NCBI RefSeq assembly: GCF_049800775.1
Contig: NZ_JBNAFR010000003.1
Span: 248,001 to 312,000 of the forward strand
Length of the DNA: 64,000 nucleotides
Source of the DNA: Dinoroseobacter sp049800775
Lineage (GTDB): Bacteria; Pseudomonadota; Alphaproteobacteria; Rhodobacterales; Rhodobacteraceae
Reading direction: 5' to 3'
This document shows positions 6,996 through 17,101 of the stretch, piece by piece; within the stretch, counting starts at the first letter, position 1; each line of letters starts with the position of its first letter. A program made the translations under genes and the position numbers. A model generated the notes under the pieces. It searched no databases. It was not told the DNA's origin and saw only the letters and a list, made by a program, of their open reading frames with translations.

Positions 6996-9431
6996 ATGAG
7001 ATTTGCTGGTTCAGTTCGCTTGGCGATCGGCGTCCTTGGTGTGTTGGCGCTTGCCGCCTGTGACACTGCCGAGGAGCGCGCGGAAGAGCACTATCAAAAG
7101 GGGCTCGAACTGATCGAGGCTGGCGATGCCGACCGCGCTCTGGTCGAATTGCGAAATGTTTTCAATCTGAATGGCAACCACCGGGATGCGCGCGCACTCT
7201 ATGCAGCCACCGTGCGTGACATGGGCCGAACGCGTGAGGCCTTTGGGCAGTATCTCCGCCTGGTCGAACAGCATCCGGATGATCTCGAGGCGCGCCTTGC
7301 CCTCGCGAATCTGTCGATTGAAGGCCGCACCTGGGAAGATGCGGCGCGCCATGCTGCCCGGGCCAAGGAACTTGCGCCGGACGAGTTCGAAGTGCAGGTG
7401 GTCGACCTGGTGGTGCGCTACCGCGAGGCTGGACTGGCGAATGACGATGCGACGCGGGCCGAATTGCTGGCAACGGCTCAGGACATGCTGGAAACCGCGC
7501 CGGACAAGCTGACCCTCCATAATGTGGTGATCGACGGAGCCATCTGGCAACAGGACTTCGAACTGGCTCTTGCCCGTGTCGATGACGCGCTCGGCCATCA
7601 CCCGGAAGAGCAGCAGCTCTATATGCTCCGCCTCGCCGCGCTTGAGCAGCTGGGAGACATGGACGGCATCGAAGAGCAGTTGGTCGCGCTGGCGCAGCAA
7701 TTCCCCGATGTTGAGCGGTACCGCCGGCTGGTTTTGCAGTTCTATCAACAGCGTGGCGAGCCGGAAAAGGCCGAAGCCTTTATTCGCAGCATTGTCTCCC
7801 CCACGGATGAGGACCCGGCGGAATACGTCGCGTTTGTGCGCTATCTGCGGGACACGCGGGGGATCGAAGCGGCTGTGGAAGAGCTCCAATCCGCCCTGGA
7901 GCAGGCTCCGGATTCGGCCGTTCTGAAGGCACTGCAAGCTTCCTTGATCTTCGATTCCGGGCAGCGCGACGAAGGCATTTCCCGGATGCAGGCTCTGGTG
8001 GACTCGGATGAGGGATCCTCGGATGCGCTGCGCTTCAAGGTTGCTTTGGCGCAGATGCTGCTGGCCACGGGCAACGAAGTGGGCGCGCGAAAGCTGGTCG
8101 AAGAGACGCTTGCCGAGGATGTCAGCAATGTGGATGCCATCAAGATGCAGGCCGCATGGCTGATCGACGGCGATGAGACCGAGCGCGCAATCAGCCTTCT
8201 GCGCACTGCTTTGGACCAGACGCCGGACGACCCGCAGATCATGACGCTGATTGCCAATGCGCATTTGCGCAACGGCGATCGGGAACTCGCGCGGGATCTT
8301 CTGAGCCTTGCTGCGGATACGTCCTCCTTTGCTCCGGATGAGAGCCTGCGTTATGCGCAATTCCTCGTTGGCGCTGGCGAGCTTCTGGGGGCCGAAGACG
8401 TCCTTGTGAACGCATTGCGTCGGTCGCCCTCCAACCTGCGACTGCTGGCCCTCCTTGGCGATGTGTATGTCAGGCTGGAAGATTGGTCTCGTGCCGAACA
8501 CGTGGAGCGTACCCTGCGCGGGCTTGAAGAGCCTCAAGCCAAGGATGCTGCGGATGCCATCCGTGTCGCCATTCTGGATGGTCAGGACCGCAGCGAAGAT
8601 GCCCTTGATTTCCTTGCTCAACTTGCGACTGGCGAAGACGGAAATTTCCGGGCCTTGACCGCAGCGGTCCAGTCGCTCATCGCGGCGGGTGAAGTCGAAC
8701 AGGCGCGAGCGCTTGTCCAGGATGCGATCGAAATCGACCCGGACCGGTTTGACCTCAAGTTTCTCGATGCCGCGCTGGAAAGCAGTGCCGGTGATCTGTC
8801 GGTCGCCGAGCAGACCTATCGCGAGCTGATTTCCCGCGAGGAAGCGAATGAGCGCGTTTGGGTCGAGCTTGTGCGCGTCCTCAACCGTGCGGGCAAACCT
8901 GGTGAGGCGGGGCTCATGCTTGACCAGGGACTTGAGAAGTTCCCGGATGGTCCGAACCTGCTCTGGGCAAAGGCGTCAACGCTGGAGCAGCAGAACGACT
9001 TCGAAGGAGCGATTTCAATCTATGAACAGCTCTATGCGATCTCTAGTCGCTCGACCATCGTATCCAACAATCTGGCGAGCTTGCTCTCGACCCATCGTGG
9101 GGATGAGGCCAGCATCGAGCGGGCCTATCGGATCGCGCGTCGCCTGCGCGGGACAAACAATCCGGCGTTCCAGGACACCTATGGTTGGCTTGCCTATCAG
9201 CGCGGCCGCTTCGACGAGGCCCTGACCTATCTCGAGCCCGCCGCCGCTGGTCTGCCTCAGGATCCGCTGGTTCGGTTCCATCTTGGCATGACCTACCTCG
9301 CTGTGGACCGGACGACCGAAGGGGTCGAGGCGTTGCAGACCGCGATCTCTCTGGCGGGTCCTGATGATGTGCGGCCACAATTTGAGATTGCTCGTGAAGA
9401 GTTGAACAAACTTGAGAGCGCAGGGCAGTGA
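6996..9431 (+). CDS. PEP-CTERM/exosortase-system TPR-repeat lipoprotein, PrsT-like
   Basis: The start at ATG 6996 is chosen over earlier in-frame ATGs because a GGAG site lies at 6983 and because it gives a clean lipoprotein signal: LALAAC with Cys22 as the lipidation site. The mature protein (811 residues in full) is almost entirely tandem tetratricopeptide repeats, with recurring A-x-x-x-Y/A-x-x-x-L patterns about every 34 residues. Its family, TPR lipoproteins of PEP-CTERM systems, occurs in exosortase/EPS loci and probably acts as a periplasmic assembly scaffold. The exact partners are unknown. The gene is followed by the exosortase after 112 bases. Confidence 0.85.
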   Translation: MRFAGSVRLAIGVLGVLALAACDTAEERAEEHYQKGLELIEAGDADRALVELRNVFNLNGNHRDARALYAATVRDMGRTREAFGQYLRLVEQHPDDLEARLALANLSIEGRTWEDAARHAARAKELAPDEFEVQVVDLVVRYREAGLANDDATRAELLATAQDMLETAPDKLTLHNVVIDGAIWQQDFELALARVDDALGHHPEEQQLYMLRLAALEQLGDMDGIEEQLVALAQQFPDVERYRRLVLQFYQQRGEPEKAEAFIRSIVSPTDEDPAEYVAFVRYLRDTRGIEAAVEELQSALEQAPDSAVLKALQASLIFDSGQRDEGISRMQALVDSDEGSSDALRFKVALAQMLLATGNEVGARKLVEETLAEDVSNVDAIKMQAAWLIDGDETERAISLLRTALDQTPDDPQIMTLIANAHLRNGDRELARDLLSLAADTSSFAPDESLRYAQFLVGAGELLGAEDVLVNALRRSPSNLRLLALLGDVYVRLEDWSRAEHVERTLRGLEEPQAKDAADAIRVAILDGQDRSEDALDFLAQLATGEDGNFRALTAAVQSLIAAGEVEQARALVQDAIEIDPDRFDLKFLDAALESSAGDLSVAEQTYRELISREEANERVWVELVRVLNRAGKPGEAGLMLDQGLEKFPDGPNLLWAKASTLEQQNDFEGAISIYEQLYAISSRSTIVSNNLASLLSTHRGDEASIERAYRIARRLRGTNNPAFQDTYGWLAYQRGRFDEALTYLEPAAAGLPQDPLVRFHLGMTYLAVDRTTEGVEALQTAISLAGPDDVRPQFEIAREELNKLESAGQ

Positions 9432-9456
9432 TTGCTCCGCGAATCCATGTATGAAA

Positions 9457-9497
9457 CGTCAGCGTTGCGGTTCGAGTACCGCAGCGTTGAACTGACG
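9457..9497. terminator. Imperfect hairpin between the TPR lipoprotein and exosortase genes
   Basis: Outer arms CGTCAG (9457-9462) and CTGACG (9492-9497) enclose inner arms TGCGGT (9466-9471) and ACCGCA (9478-9483) with a 6-base loop. An 8-base CAGCGTTG direct repeat occurs within it. It may fold as an interrupted stem. There is no U-run, so it could be a processing or attenuation signal rather than a terminator. Confidence 0.35.
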
Positions 9498-9543
9498 CGT
9501 AAATAACGGCCCCCCGTGTGTACTAGCCTTTAGGTGATTGTGA

Positions 9544-11145
9544 ATGTCGACGTTAACAGAAAGCATAAGTTCCGGTCGCGACCGGCTGCCAGTTAATTTA
9601 CCCGGGCTGTTGTCATTTGGGCTTCTTCTGGCTGTCTCCGTCCCGATTTTCTGGATGGGGTTCGTCTCGTTGTTCAACGCATGGGGCACGCCTGAATACA
9701 GTCATGGACCCCTGATCCCGCTGATTTCTCTGTATCTCTTCCTGCGTGAGTTGCGGGACAAGCCGCATGCGCCCGAGGGCGAATCCAAGAAGAGATGGCC
9801 AGGGATCCTTGTGATTGCCTTTGGCCTTCTGATTGCCTTTGCCGGAAACCTGGCGCGTATCCCGGATATCATCACCTATGGCTTTATCATCTGGACCGGC
9901 GGCGTTGTCCTGACCGTGTTCGGCTGGAAACAGGGTATCCGTCATCAATTGCCTGTCTTCCATCTGGTCTTCATGCTGCCGCTGCCGCAATTCGTGTACT
10001 GGCAAATGACGATGTTCCTGCAGGGCATCTCATCCGTCGTTGGGGTCTGGTTCGTGCAACTCGCCGGCGTGCCGGTGTTCCTTGAAGGGAACATTATCGA
10101 TCTCGGCGTCTACAAGTTGCAGGTGGCGGAGGCATGCTCGGGTCTGCGTTACCTCTTCCCGATCCTGTCGTTTTCCTATCTCTTTGCGATACTGTATCGG
10201 GGACCCTACTGGCACAAGGCGGTACTCCTGCTGATGGCAGCCCCTCTCGCGGTATTCATGAATTCGGTCCGGATCGGCATCATCGGTGTGATGGTCAACT
10301 CCTATGGCATCCAGCATGCGGAAGGGTTCATGCACTTCTTTGAGGGCTGGGTCATCTTTGGCTCCTGTATCGCGATCCTCTTCCTGATGGCGATTGCCCT
10401 GCAACGCCTGACCCCGAACCCTCTGCCGCTCAGCGAGGCGATTGATCTCGATTTCAACGGGCTTGGCGCCGTCAGCGCGCGCATCCTGTCGATCCCGAAC
10501 TCTGTTGCGATGATGGTTGGTACGGGGATTGCTGTGGTGACCACAGCGCTGTTCATTGCCATCAATCCCGGTCCGGCCCCGGCAATCGAACGGGATCCGT
10601 TCGCGATCTTTCCCCGCCAGATCTCTGAGTGGCGGGGCGTGCAGGTCCCGCTCGACACCCAGATCGAACAGGTGTTGGGGGCAGATGACTACATCAACGC
10701 CAACTATGTGAACCGGGAAACCGAAGATACGATCAACTTCTTTGTGGCCTTCTATCACAATCAGACCGAGGGCAGCGGGATCCACTCGCCGGAGGTTTGC
10801 CTCCCTGCCGGCGGATGGGAGGTGTTCAGCCTCGACCCGTACGAAGTGTCCTTGCCTGAAACGTCCTATGGTACGTTTAATCTGAACCGCGCGGTCATCC
10901 AGAAGGGGCTCTCCAAGCAGCTGGTCTATTATTGGTTCGAGCAGCGCGGCGAGCGCTTTACCAATGACTACTCCGCCAAAGCCGCCGTCGTGTATGATGG
11001 CATCTTCGAAGGTCGGACCGATGGCGCGATGGTGCGCTTCGTGACCCCGATCCGCGGTGGCGAACCGGAGAGTGCGGCAGACGCCCGTCTCAAGAGCTTC
11101 ATGGAGGAAACTCTGGTTAAGCTTCCGAGGTTTGTTCCACTTTGA
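9544..11145 (+). CDS. xrtD: Exosortase of the XrtD type with fused EpsI-like domain
   Basis: The protein has 533 residues. The N-terminal 300 form a multi-pass membrane exosortase core with the catalytic Cys198 (in AEACSGLR), Arg243 (in NSVRIG) and His264 (in MHFFEGW). Residues from about 340 onward form a periplasmic EpsI-like domain containing ADDYINANYVN and NFFVAFYHNQTEGSGIHSPEVCLPAGGW. In Rhodobacterales, exosortases with this fusion are known as XrtD and recognise VPLPA-CTERM sorting tails. Exosortases cut such tails and transfer the proteins to the cell surface; the link to EPS genes is typical. No VPLPA-CTERM protein lies in this window. The XrtD assignment rests on the fused architecture and is an inference at the subfamily level. 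Confidence 0.88.
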   Translation: MSTLTESISSGRDRLPVNLPGLLSFGLLLAVSVPIFWMGFVSLFNAWGTPEYSHGPLIPLISLYLFLRELRDKPHAPEGESKKRWPGILVIAFGLLIAFAGNLARIPDIITYGFIIWTGGVVLTVFGWKQGIRHQLPVFHLVFMLPLPQFVYWQMTMFLQGISSVVGVWFVQLAGVPVFLEGNIIDLGVYKLQVAEACSGLRYLFPILSFSYLFAILYRGPYWHKAVLLLMAAPLAVFMNSVRIGIIGVMVNSYGIQHAEGFMHFFEGWVIFGSCIAILFLMAIALQRLTPNPLPLSEAIDLDFNGLGAVSARILSIPNSVAMMVGTGIAVVTTALFIAINPGPAPAIERDPFAIFPRQISEWRGVQVPLDTQIEQVLGADDYINANYVNRETEDTINFFVAFYHNQTEGSGIHSPEVCLPAGGWEVFSLDPYEVSLPETSYGTFNLNRAVIQKGLSKQLVYYWFEQRGERFTNDYSAKAAVVYDGIFEGRTDGAMVRFVTPIRGGEPESAADARLKSFMEETLVKLPRFVPL

Positions 11146-11191
11146 AGTCCAGCGGATTGCATCTAGGGTGTTCATCAGGCGCTAGGTCCTG

Positions 11192-11920
11192 ATGAGCATC
11201 CAGATGAACGAGACGAGTAGACCATCACCCGCTCATACCATCCAAACGGGCTCATCTGACCTCAAAGCTTCCAAGAGCCCGGCTGCGACGGCGATGCTCG
11301 TGCCCTGCGTGATAATCGCGATTTGCGTGCTGGTTGAGGCGATTTTTCAGATCGCCAATCTCGGTCTGATCGACCATCCGCGCCTGCGGGCCGAAGTGCT
11401 CGAGTATCTTGCCTTCTGGCCCGGTCTGCTGCGTAGCTGGCAGGCAAACTACTCCCTCCAGCCTTATGCGATGTTCTTTTCTTACGGGTTCCTGCACGGC
11501 GGGCTGCTGCATCTCTTGCTGAACATGGTCACGCTCTATTCCCTGTCCAAGGCGGTCATCCAGCGGGTCGGAACAGTCAAGTTCATCGCACTTTACACGG
11601 TGGCCATTCTCGGCGGCGCGGTGGGCTACTGGCTCCTCACGTCCAGCCTTCGTCCGATGGTGGGTGCGTCCGGGGCGCTTTTTGGCCTCGCCGGTGCGAT
11701 CGTCGCCTGGGACTATCTCGACCGTTACCTGTTCTCCGAGGGGTTGCTGCCGGTGCTCAGAACCGTGCTTTTTCTTATCGGATTAAACCTGGCCTTGTGG
11801 TGGGCGATGGACGGACAGCTGGCTTGGGAGACCCATCTCGGCGGTTTCGTCGCCGGGTGGATCATGGCCATGCTGCTGGATCCGACGGGGCGACCGCCGC
11901 CCGAAAGCGACGCTCAGTAA
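11192..11920 (+). CDS. Rhomboid-family intramembrane serine protease
   Basis: This 242-residue protein has about six or seven hydrophobic segments. The rhomboid catalytic serine is in GASGALFG (Ser160), and the catalytic His is H215 in ETHLGGF. The conserved HxxxxHxxxN of the second helix is visible as H102, H107 and N111. Rhomboids cut single-pass proteins within the membrane. It lies 46 bases downstream of the exosortase in the same direction and probably shares its mRNA. This suggests a role with C-terminally anchored exosortase substrates, but that is inference from position. Its 3' end overlaps the convergent tamB by 7 bases. Confidence 0.9.
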   Translation: MSIQMNETSRPSPAHTIQTGSSDLKASKSPAATAMLVPCVIIAICVLVEAIFQIANLGLIDHPRLRAEVLEYLAFWPGLLRSWQANYSLQPYAMFFSYGFLHGGLLHLLLNMVTLYSLSKAVIQRVGTVKFIALYTVAILGGAVGYWLLTSSLRPMVGASGALFGLAGAIVAWDYLDRYLFSEGLLPVLRTVLFLIGLNLALWWAMDGQLAWETHLGGFVAGWIMAMLLDPTGRPPPESDAQ

Positions 11921-14900
11921 TCTCGTTCGAAAAACAGGCCGATGCTACTGTTATCGGTACCTGCGGTCCCCCGCGCAGTGAGTGAATCCGTCAGCTCAAC
12001 GTTCAGGTCGATCTCGGTCTCGCCTTCATTGTTGATATTCACATTGGTGTAGACGTCGTCAGAGATGTACTTGCCCAAACGCAGGTTGGTCTGACCGTCA
12101 TCTTCGGTCGTCAGGTCCAGATCATCGAGACCCGCCTCCTCGCGTAGGGCGTTGAAGAACCCGAGCCCGGTGCCGTTGCGCGCGGCCACCAGCGAGTTTG
12201 CGAGCTGCAGAGCCTGAAGCGGGCTCAGTCCCGAAACCTCGGAGTCAAACAGAAGCCGCGACAGCACTTCGTCCTCGGGGAGGGTCGGTGTGGACTCAAA
12301 ACTGATCTCGGGCTCATCGGCCGGGCCGGAAATGATCGCGGCAACCTCGTAGTCGTCGGTCTCGGTGCTCGCAACGAAGCGGATATCCGGCACGATCGAC
12401 GCCGTCAGCAGGATCTCCCCTTCGGTCAGGTCCAGCCGCTGGCCAAGAATATCGAGCCGACCACGCTGCAGCTCAAACTCGCCGACAGGGCGCGGATTTG
12501 CGGAGGTTCCGGAAATCTCGACACTGCCGCCCAGTTCGGCGTCGAGACCAAACCCTCGGACGAAAATCCGTGTGGGAGAATTGATAAAGAGGTCAAGGCC
12601 GAGCACGGGGCCGCCTGCCCCACCGGCTGAGGCGGGCTCTGGTTGCGCGGCCAGCCCGGCATGGGAAAGCGTCCGTTCAACGCCCTGTGGCGCGCCGACA
12701 TGGCGAACCCCTTCCAGGGTGCCAACTGTACCGCCGCCATCCGGAATGCGGATTTCGGTTTCGGCGAGGTTGATTTCGCCAGACAGGACCGCACCACCGG
12801 TGAGCGGTCCGTCGAGGGCAATCGCGCCATCGATCCGGGTGGCGAGAAAGCCCTGCAGTGCAAAGCGCAACCTGTCGATATCGATGTCGAGCGCGGCTTG
12901 CTGTGGAGGGGTGAGGCCCAGCGATCCACCCAGCGAGATACGCCCGCCCCGGTTGCCGCGCCCAGAAAGGTCGAGGGTTGTGGTGCTGCGTTCAAGACCG
13001 ATCGTACCGCCCAACTGTTCCAGCGCGAAGCCGACGGTTGGGTCGGCCACGCGCCCATTTTCCACCCGCAAGGTCGCGGTCACCGCATCGAGCCCAAAGG
13101 GTCCATTAACCGACACGTTGAACCCAATGGCGCCGCTTGCCGTTCGGGGCGACAGGAAGGGCTGCGCGAGTTCCATCCGAACAGTCCCGTCCAGAGTCAG
13201 ATCTGCTGTCGCGAAATCCTCGGCAACCGAGCCGCCGACATTCAGCCGCAAGCCGGCTGGTCCGGATCCGCTGCCATCGACGGTATAGCCCCCTGCGCCA
13301 CTGCGCACGGTGCCGGAAAACTCGGCGGCACCGGGAAAGCCCGGCACGATGCGCGCCAGCGAATCCAGTGCAAGCGCGATGTCGAGGTCCGTTTGCGCGT
13401 TGCTGCCGCCGCCAGTCGCCGACAGGTTCAGCGCTTCGGTTTCTATGAGGGCCTGGCGGATCGAGATCCCGTCCGTGTCCCGTGCCCCCGAAAAGGCAAG
13501 ATCTGCGCGCCCGCCCAACAGGTTGTCTGCCTCGGCGATCCCGGTCTTCAGGTCGCGACCTTGTCCCGAAACTTCCAGATCGAACATCCCGCTCAACAGG
13601 GTAGCGGTCCCGCTCAGGTCCAGATCCACCGCGCCTTGCAGCGCCTGCCCCGTCAGAGCCGCAAAGCGTGACAGGTTTGGCGCAGAGAGCGCGATACCCC
13701 CCTCGAAATCCACGCCTTCTGCGAGGTTTGCGAACATCCCGTCGAGGGATAGTTCCACATCCCCAGCCGCAATCGCGGCTTCGGAAATGGTCAGAGGGGC
13801 TTCCTTCTGCCAGTCGAAGGTCGCGTTGAAGGCCACCTCGTCCCCGGCGGCCTGTTGAAGTTTCGGATCCCCCAGGACCACCCCATCCGCACCACCACTC
13901 AGACGTCCGGAGACGGCCCCGAGGGTTTCCCCTTCGGGCAGGGTCAGCTCCCCCGCGCCGCGAAGATCGACGCTTTCAATCTCGAACGCGCCTTGTTGCA
14001 GATCGGACATGGCGATCACTGCGGACCAGGTCGACGCCGCCGTGCGATCGTAGGAAACGTTGACATAGGCCGATGTTAGCTCGGTTGGAGTTCCCGGAAT
14101 CGGCAGGCGCACGGGGGTCCCTTCGGCGGCCGCCAGACGGGCGACGAGGGTGATCTGTTCGGGCCATTTTGTTTCCGATAGGGCCAGCCGCGTGCGCATG
14201 TTGAAGAGTGAGCTCTGCAAATGCAGCCGCGGGACACTGATCGCACCATTGGCAAAGAGCACAGTTTCGAAGTCGAGGCCGGTTTCCGGGCCGAAGAAGC
14301 CCTTAATGTCCTCGGTGACCAGAGGCCGGATATCGCCCGACAGCTTGGCCTGTATGGTCCGGTCGACGCCCTCCGCGCCCTCGGCCTCAGCCGCCAGAAG
14401 GCGCACGATCCCGCCCAGCCGCGTGCTGTCGGCTGTGTCGAACCGAACATCTGCTTCGAAATCCGACAGCAGCCCCCGCCCGGTGACCGCCAGCTCCAGC
14501 GCCGGTGCCCCGGGTATCCCGGTCCTGCGCGACAGCAAACCGCCTTCGCGCCCCTTCGCGTCGAGGATCACGACAAGCTCTTCGCTGCTGTTCTCGAAAC
14601 TTGCGTTGAGGTTGAGCAGCGTCCCGTCCACATCGGTCCGTTCCAGATCGAGCGCAATGGCACCGTTGCCATTGGCCAGGGTCAGCCCGCCGACCAGTTT
14701 CGCAACAACCTGTTCGCCGAAAATGGCCTCTTCGAGCACAATCTCCTCGGCTGCGATGCGCTCGATTTCAACCGAGACGGGCAGTTCCGGCAACTGAAAC
14801 TTGAAAGGCTCGGCTTCGGCGCTGGGCAGTTCCGGATCCTCAGGCGCTGCGGCGGGCAGGCGGAGCAGGGTGATCCGAGCGGCGGCCAACTCATTGGCAC

Positions 14901-15168
14901 GTATACGGCCTCGCAACAGCGCCGTGCGGGTCCAGTCCAGTTTCGCATCCTCGATGATCATCCAGGGGCCATTGGGATCGGCGAAGGTCAGGCGTTCGAT
15001 CGTAGCCGTCGAAGACAGTGCGCCGCTTAGCCCGTCGACGGTGACTTCCAGGGTATCGCTGGACAGGCTGCGTTCGAGAAGCCCTTCGAGACCGCCCTTT
15101 TTATCCTGTGCGATTGCGCTCAGAGGCAGCCAGATCAGGCAGGCGAGAGTAATCAGAAATCGTATCAA
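11914..15168 (-). CDS. tamB: Translocation and assembly module inner-membrane protein TamB
   Basis: The protein has 1084 residues with an N-terminal signal/membrane segment (IRFLITLACLIWLPLSAIAQ). It is a long periplasmic protein made of AsmA/TamB-like beta-helical repeats rich in Gly, Asp and Leu, ending in the conserved TamB (DUF490) domain with a beta-strand C-terminus. TamB forms a bridge that carries phospholipids or assists outer-membrane protein assembly together with TamA. The start codon overlaps the stop of the tamA gene by 4 bases (15165-15168). It is convergent with the rhomboid gene, overlapping its tail. Confidence 0.93.
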   Translation of the reverse strand: MIRFLITLACLIWLPLSAIAQDKKGGLEGLLERSLSSDTLEVTVDGLSGALSSTATIERLTFADPNGPWMIIEDAKLDWTRTALLRGRIRANELAAARITLLRLPAAAPEDPELPSAEAEPFKFQLPELPVSVEIERIAAEEIVLEEAIFGEQVVAKLVGGLTLANGNGAIALDLERTDVDGTLLNLNASFENSSEELVVILDAKGREGGLLSRRTGIPGAPALELAVTGRGLLSDFEADVRFDTADSTRLGGIVRLLAAEAEGAEGVDRTIQAKLSGDIRPLVTEDIKGFFGPETGLDFETVLFANGAISVPRLHLQSSLFNMRTRLALSETKWPEQITLVARLAAAEGTPVRLPIPGTPTELTSAYVNVSYDRTAASTWSAVIAMSDLQQGAFEIESVDLRGAGELTLPEGETLGAVSGRLSGGADGVVLGDPKLQQAAGDEVAFNATFDWQKEAPLTISEAAIAAGDVELSLDGMFANLAEGVDFEGGIALSAPNLSRFAALTGQALQGAVDLDLSGTATLLSGMFDLEVSGQGRDLKTGIAEADNLLGGRADLAFSGARDTDGISIRQALIETEALNLSATGGGSNAQTDLDIALALDSLARIVPGFPGAAEFSGTVRSGAGGYTVDGSGSGPAGLRLNVGGSVAEDFATADLTLDGTVRMELAQPFLSPRTASGAIGFNVSVNGPFGLDAVTATLRVENGRVADPTVGFALEQLGGTIGLERSTTTLDLSGRGNRGGRISLGGSLGLTPPQQAALDIDIDRLRFALQGFLATRIDGAIALDGPLTGGAVLSGEINLAETEIRIPDGGGTVGTLEGVRHVGAPQGVERTLSHAGLAAQPEPASAGGAGGPVLGLDLFINSPTRIFVRGFGLDAELGGSVEISGTSANPRPVGEFELQRGRLDILGQRLDLTEGEILLTASIVPDIRFVASTETDDYEVAAIISGPADEPEISFESTPTLPEDEVLSRLLFDSEVSGLSPLQALQLANSLVAARNGTGLGFFNALREEAGLDDLDLTTEDDGQTNLRLGKYISDDVYTNVNINNEGETEIDLNVELTDSLTARGTAGTDNSSIGLFFERDY

Positions 15169-16967
15169 AACGCTTGCCCCAGGCCGAAGTAGAATTGCAC
15201 GCCGTCATCGGTGTCGCCGCCGACCGGAGCGGCGATATCCACCCGGATCGGGCCGACGGGCGTGTCGTAGCGCAGGCCAATCCCTGCGCCGCTATGGCTG
15301 TCACCGCTGCCCGTGAACACGTCTCCATCCGTGATCAGACCGTAATCGAAGAACCCGACCGCCCCGATGGCGTCGGTGAAGCGATAGCGTGCCTCGAGAG
15401 AGAGCCCGGCGAAGCCCTCGCCGCTGGACAGGCTGCCATTGCGTTCAACGCCAAGGGATTCAAAGGGTTGACCGCGTACAGTGCCGCCCCCGCCCGAGAA
15501 GAACAGATAGGATTCCGGAACCGATCCCGAGGTTGCGCCAAAGACGCTGCCCAATTGCCCGCGCACGGACAGGGTCAGGGCGTCATCCTCTATAAAGGAC
15601 TTGTAGTACCGCGCATCCAGTGTCGAGCGGACCCCGTCATCCGCATCACGCTCTCCGACAAAGGGGAAGACCTCGCCGCTGATGAACGTCCCGGCGCGGG
15701 CATCGGTGACGATGTCGCGGGTGTCATAGGTCGCGCCGACCGGCGTGCCGAAGATGCGGAAACGCCGCTTGCCGGGCTTCAGGTCGGTCTTGGTGGCCGA
15801 AAGCCGGATCCCACCATAGAGGAACAGCTCGTCGCTCAGCCGATAGTTGAACCCCGTGTCGAAGGTCAGGATGTCTTCGCGAAAGGTCGAGTTCGCCTCG
15901 CGCGAGATGTCCAGAGAGGCTCGGAAATCGGCCTCGGGGGCAAAGACCGCCGGGCGCAGGAAGGAAACTCCAAACGTGTATTCGAGCTCCTTGCCGTCTT
16001 CGAGCTGCTGGGTCAGGTCGGCGTCAAAGCGCAGCCGTTCCCCGCCTCCCAACAGATTGCGGTGGAACCAGAAACCCGAAACCGAGATGCCATCGCTGCT
16101 GCCGATTTCGGCGCCAAAGCCAAGGCGGCGCGGCTTTTCTTCCTGTAACTCCACGATGACGTCGATGGTGTCGTCGGGGTTCGGGGTCTCGGCCTCTTCC
16201 ACAACGACGAAGCGAAAGGCCCCGGTACGAGAGATCCTGCGTTGGATCGTCTCGAGGCCATCATCGGTAAACAGGGCGCCCGTCGGAAAACCGGCCATGG
16301 CCCGGATGCGCTCGGTGCGGACATCCTCATTCCCGGTAATCCGCATCTCGCCAAAGGTCAGGCGTGGGCCCGGGTCGATATCGATATCCACATTCAGCGC
16401 GTTCTCACGATGGGCCGCTGTCACGCTTTGACCCGTGAGTTTCGCCTTCGCATGGCCCACATCCCGCCAGCCCTGGATCGAGGCATCTGCGGCCTGCTTG
16501 ATCAACCCGCTGCGCGCCAGCACGCCGGAGCGGAAATCCTCGGGCAGTTCCGTACCCGGGGCGGTGGGATCCACGACTGCGCGCCCGAAGGTAAAGGGTT
16601 TGCCGGGCTCGATCTCGACTTGGACCGTTCCGACCGACTCCGGGATCTCGAAGGGAGAAAGCTCGGCTGCCTCGCGCCCATCCACCAGAATCGAGACAAC
16701 CCCCGAGTAGTACCCGTTCCGGTACAGAACCGAGAGATAGCGTTTGTAATCCGCCTTGGCCGCGGCCACGAGATCCTGCGAGGTCGAACTCTCTTCTTCC
16801 AGAACCACGCGCACCAGTGATGCGGCTCTCAACGCGTTTGACAGGTCTTCATCGATGAAAGAGGTCGAAATCTGCAGCTCTTGGGCCTGAACGCCCGTGA
16901 TGGCGACACCGGTCACCACCAAAAGTGCACCGATCCGTGCCCGCACTCGCCCCATCACCCATCCCAT
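15165..16967 (-). CDS. tamA: Translocation and assembly module outer-membrane protein TamA
   Basis: This 600-residue protein starts at ATG 16967 (an in-frame ATG at 16955 is an alternative). A signal peptide ends near VQAQ. POTRA domains cover roughly residues 30-280, and a C-terminal 16-strand barrel ends with a phenylalanine (FYFGLGQAF), as needed for BAM-mediated insertion. It belongs to the Omp85 superfamily and is the partner of TamB in the next gene. The two genes overlap by 4 bases and form an operon on the reverse strand. The gene is divergent from motB. Confidence 0.92.
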   Translation of the reverse strand: MGWVMGRVRARIGALLVVTGVAITGVQAQELQISTSFIDEDLSNALRAASLVRVVLEEESSTSQDLVAAAKADYKRYLSVLYRNGYYSGVVSILVDGREAAELSPFEIPESVGTVQVEIEPGKPFTFGRAVVDPTAPGTELPEDFRSGVLARSGLIKQAADASIQGWRDVGHAKAKLTGQSVTAAHRENALNVDIDIDPGPRLTFGEMRITGNEDVRTERIRAMAGFPTGALFTDDGLETIQRRISRTGAFRFVVVEEAETPNPDDTIDVIVELQEEKPRRLGFGAEIGSSDGISVSGFWFHRNLLGGGERLRFDADLTQQLEDGKELEYTFGVSFLRPAVFAPEADFRASLDISREANSTFREDILTFDTGFNYRLSDELFLYGGIRLSATKTDLKPGKRRFRIFGTPVGATYDTRDIVTDARAGTFISGEVFPFVGERDADDGVRSTLDARYYKSFIEDDALTLSVRGQLGSVFGATSGSVPESYLFFSGGGGTVRGQPFESLGVERNGSLSSGEGFAGLSLEARYRFTDAIGAVGFFDYGLITDGDVFTGSGDSHSGAGIGLRYDTPVGPIRVDIAAPVGGDTDDGVQFYFGLGQAF

Positions 16968-17101
16968 CGCACTCTACCTGTTCGCCTCGCTCCTGCCTCA
17001 GGCATACCCCATCGCGGCGCGCACGCAAACGGCTGAGACGGGCTGAGCGCGGGTTTAACCAACTGGTCAATAAAGGGCGCATTTGAACTGTTAGGTCCAC
17101 C

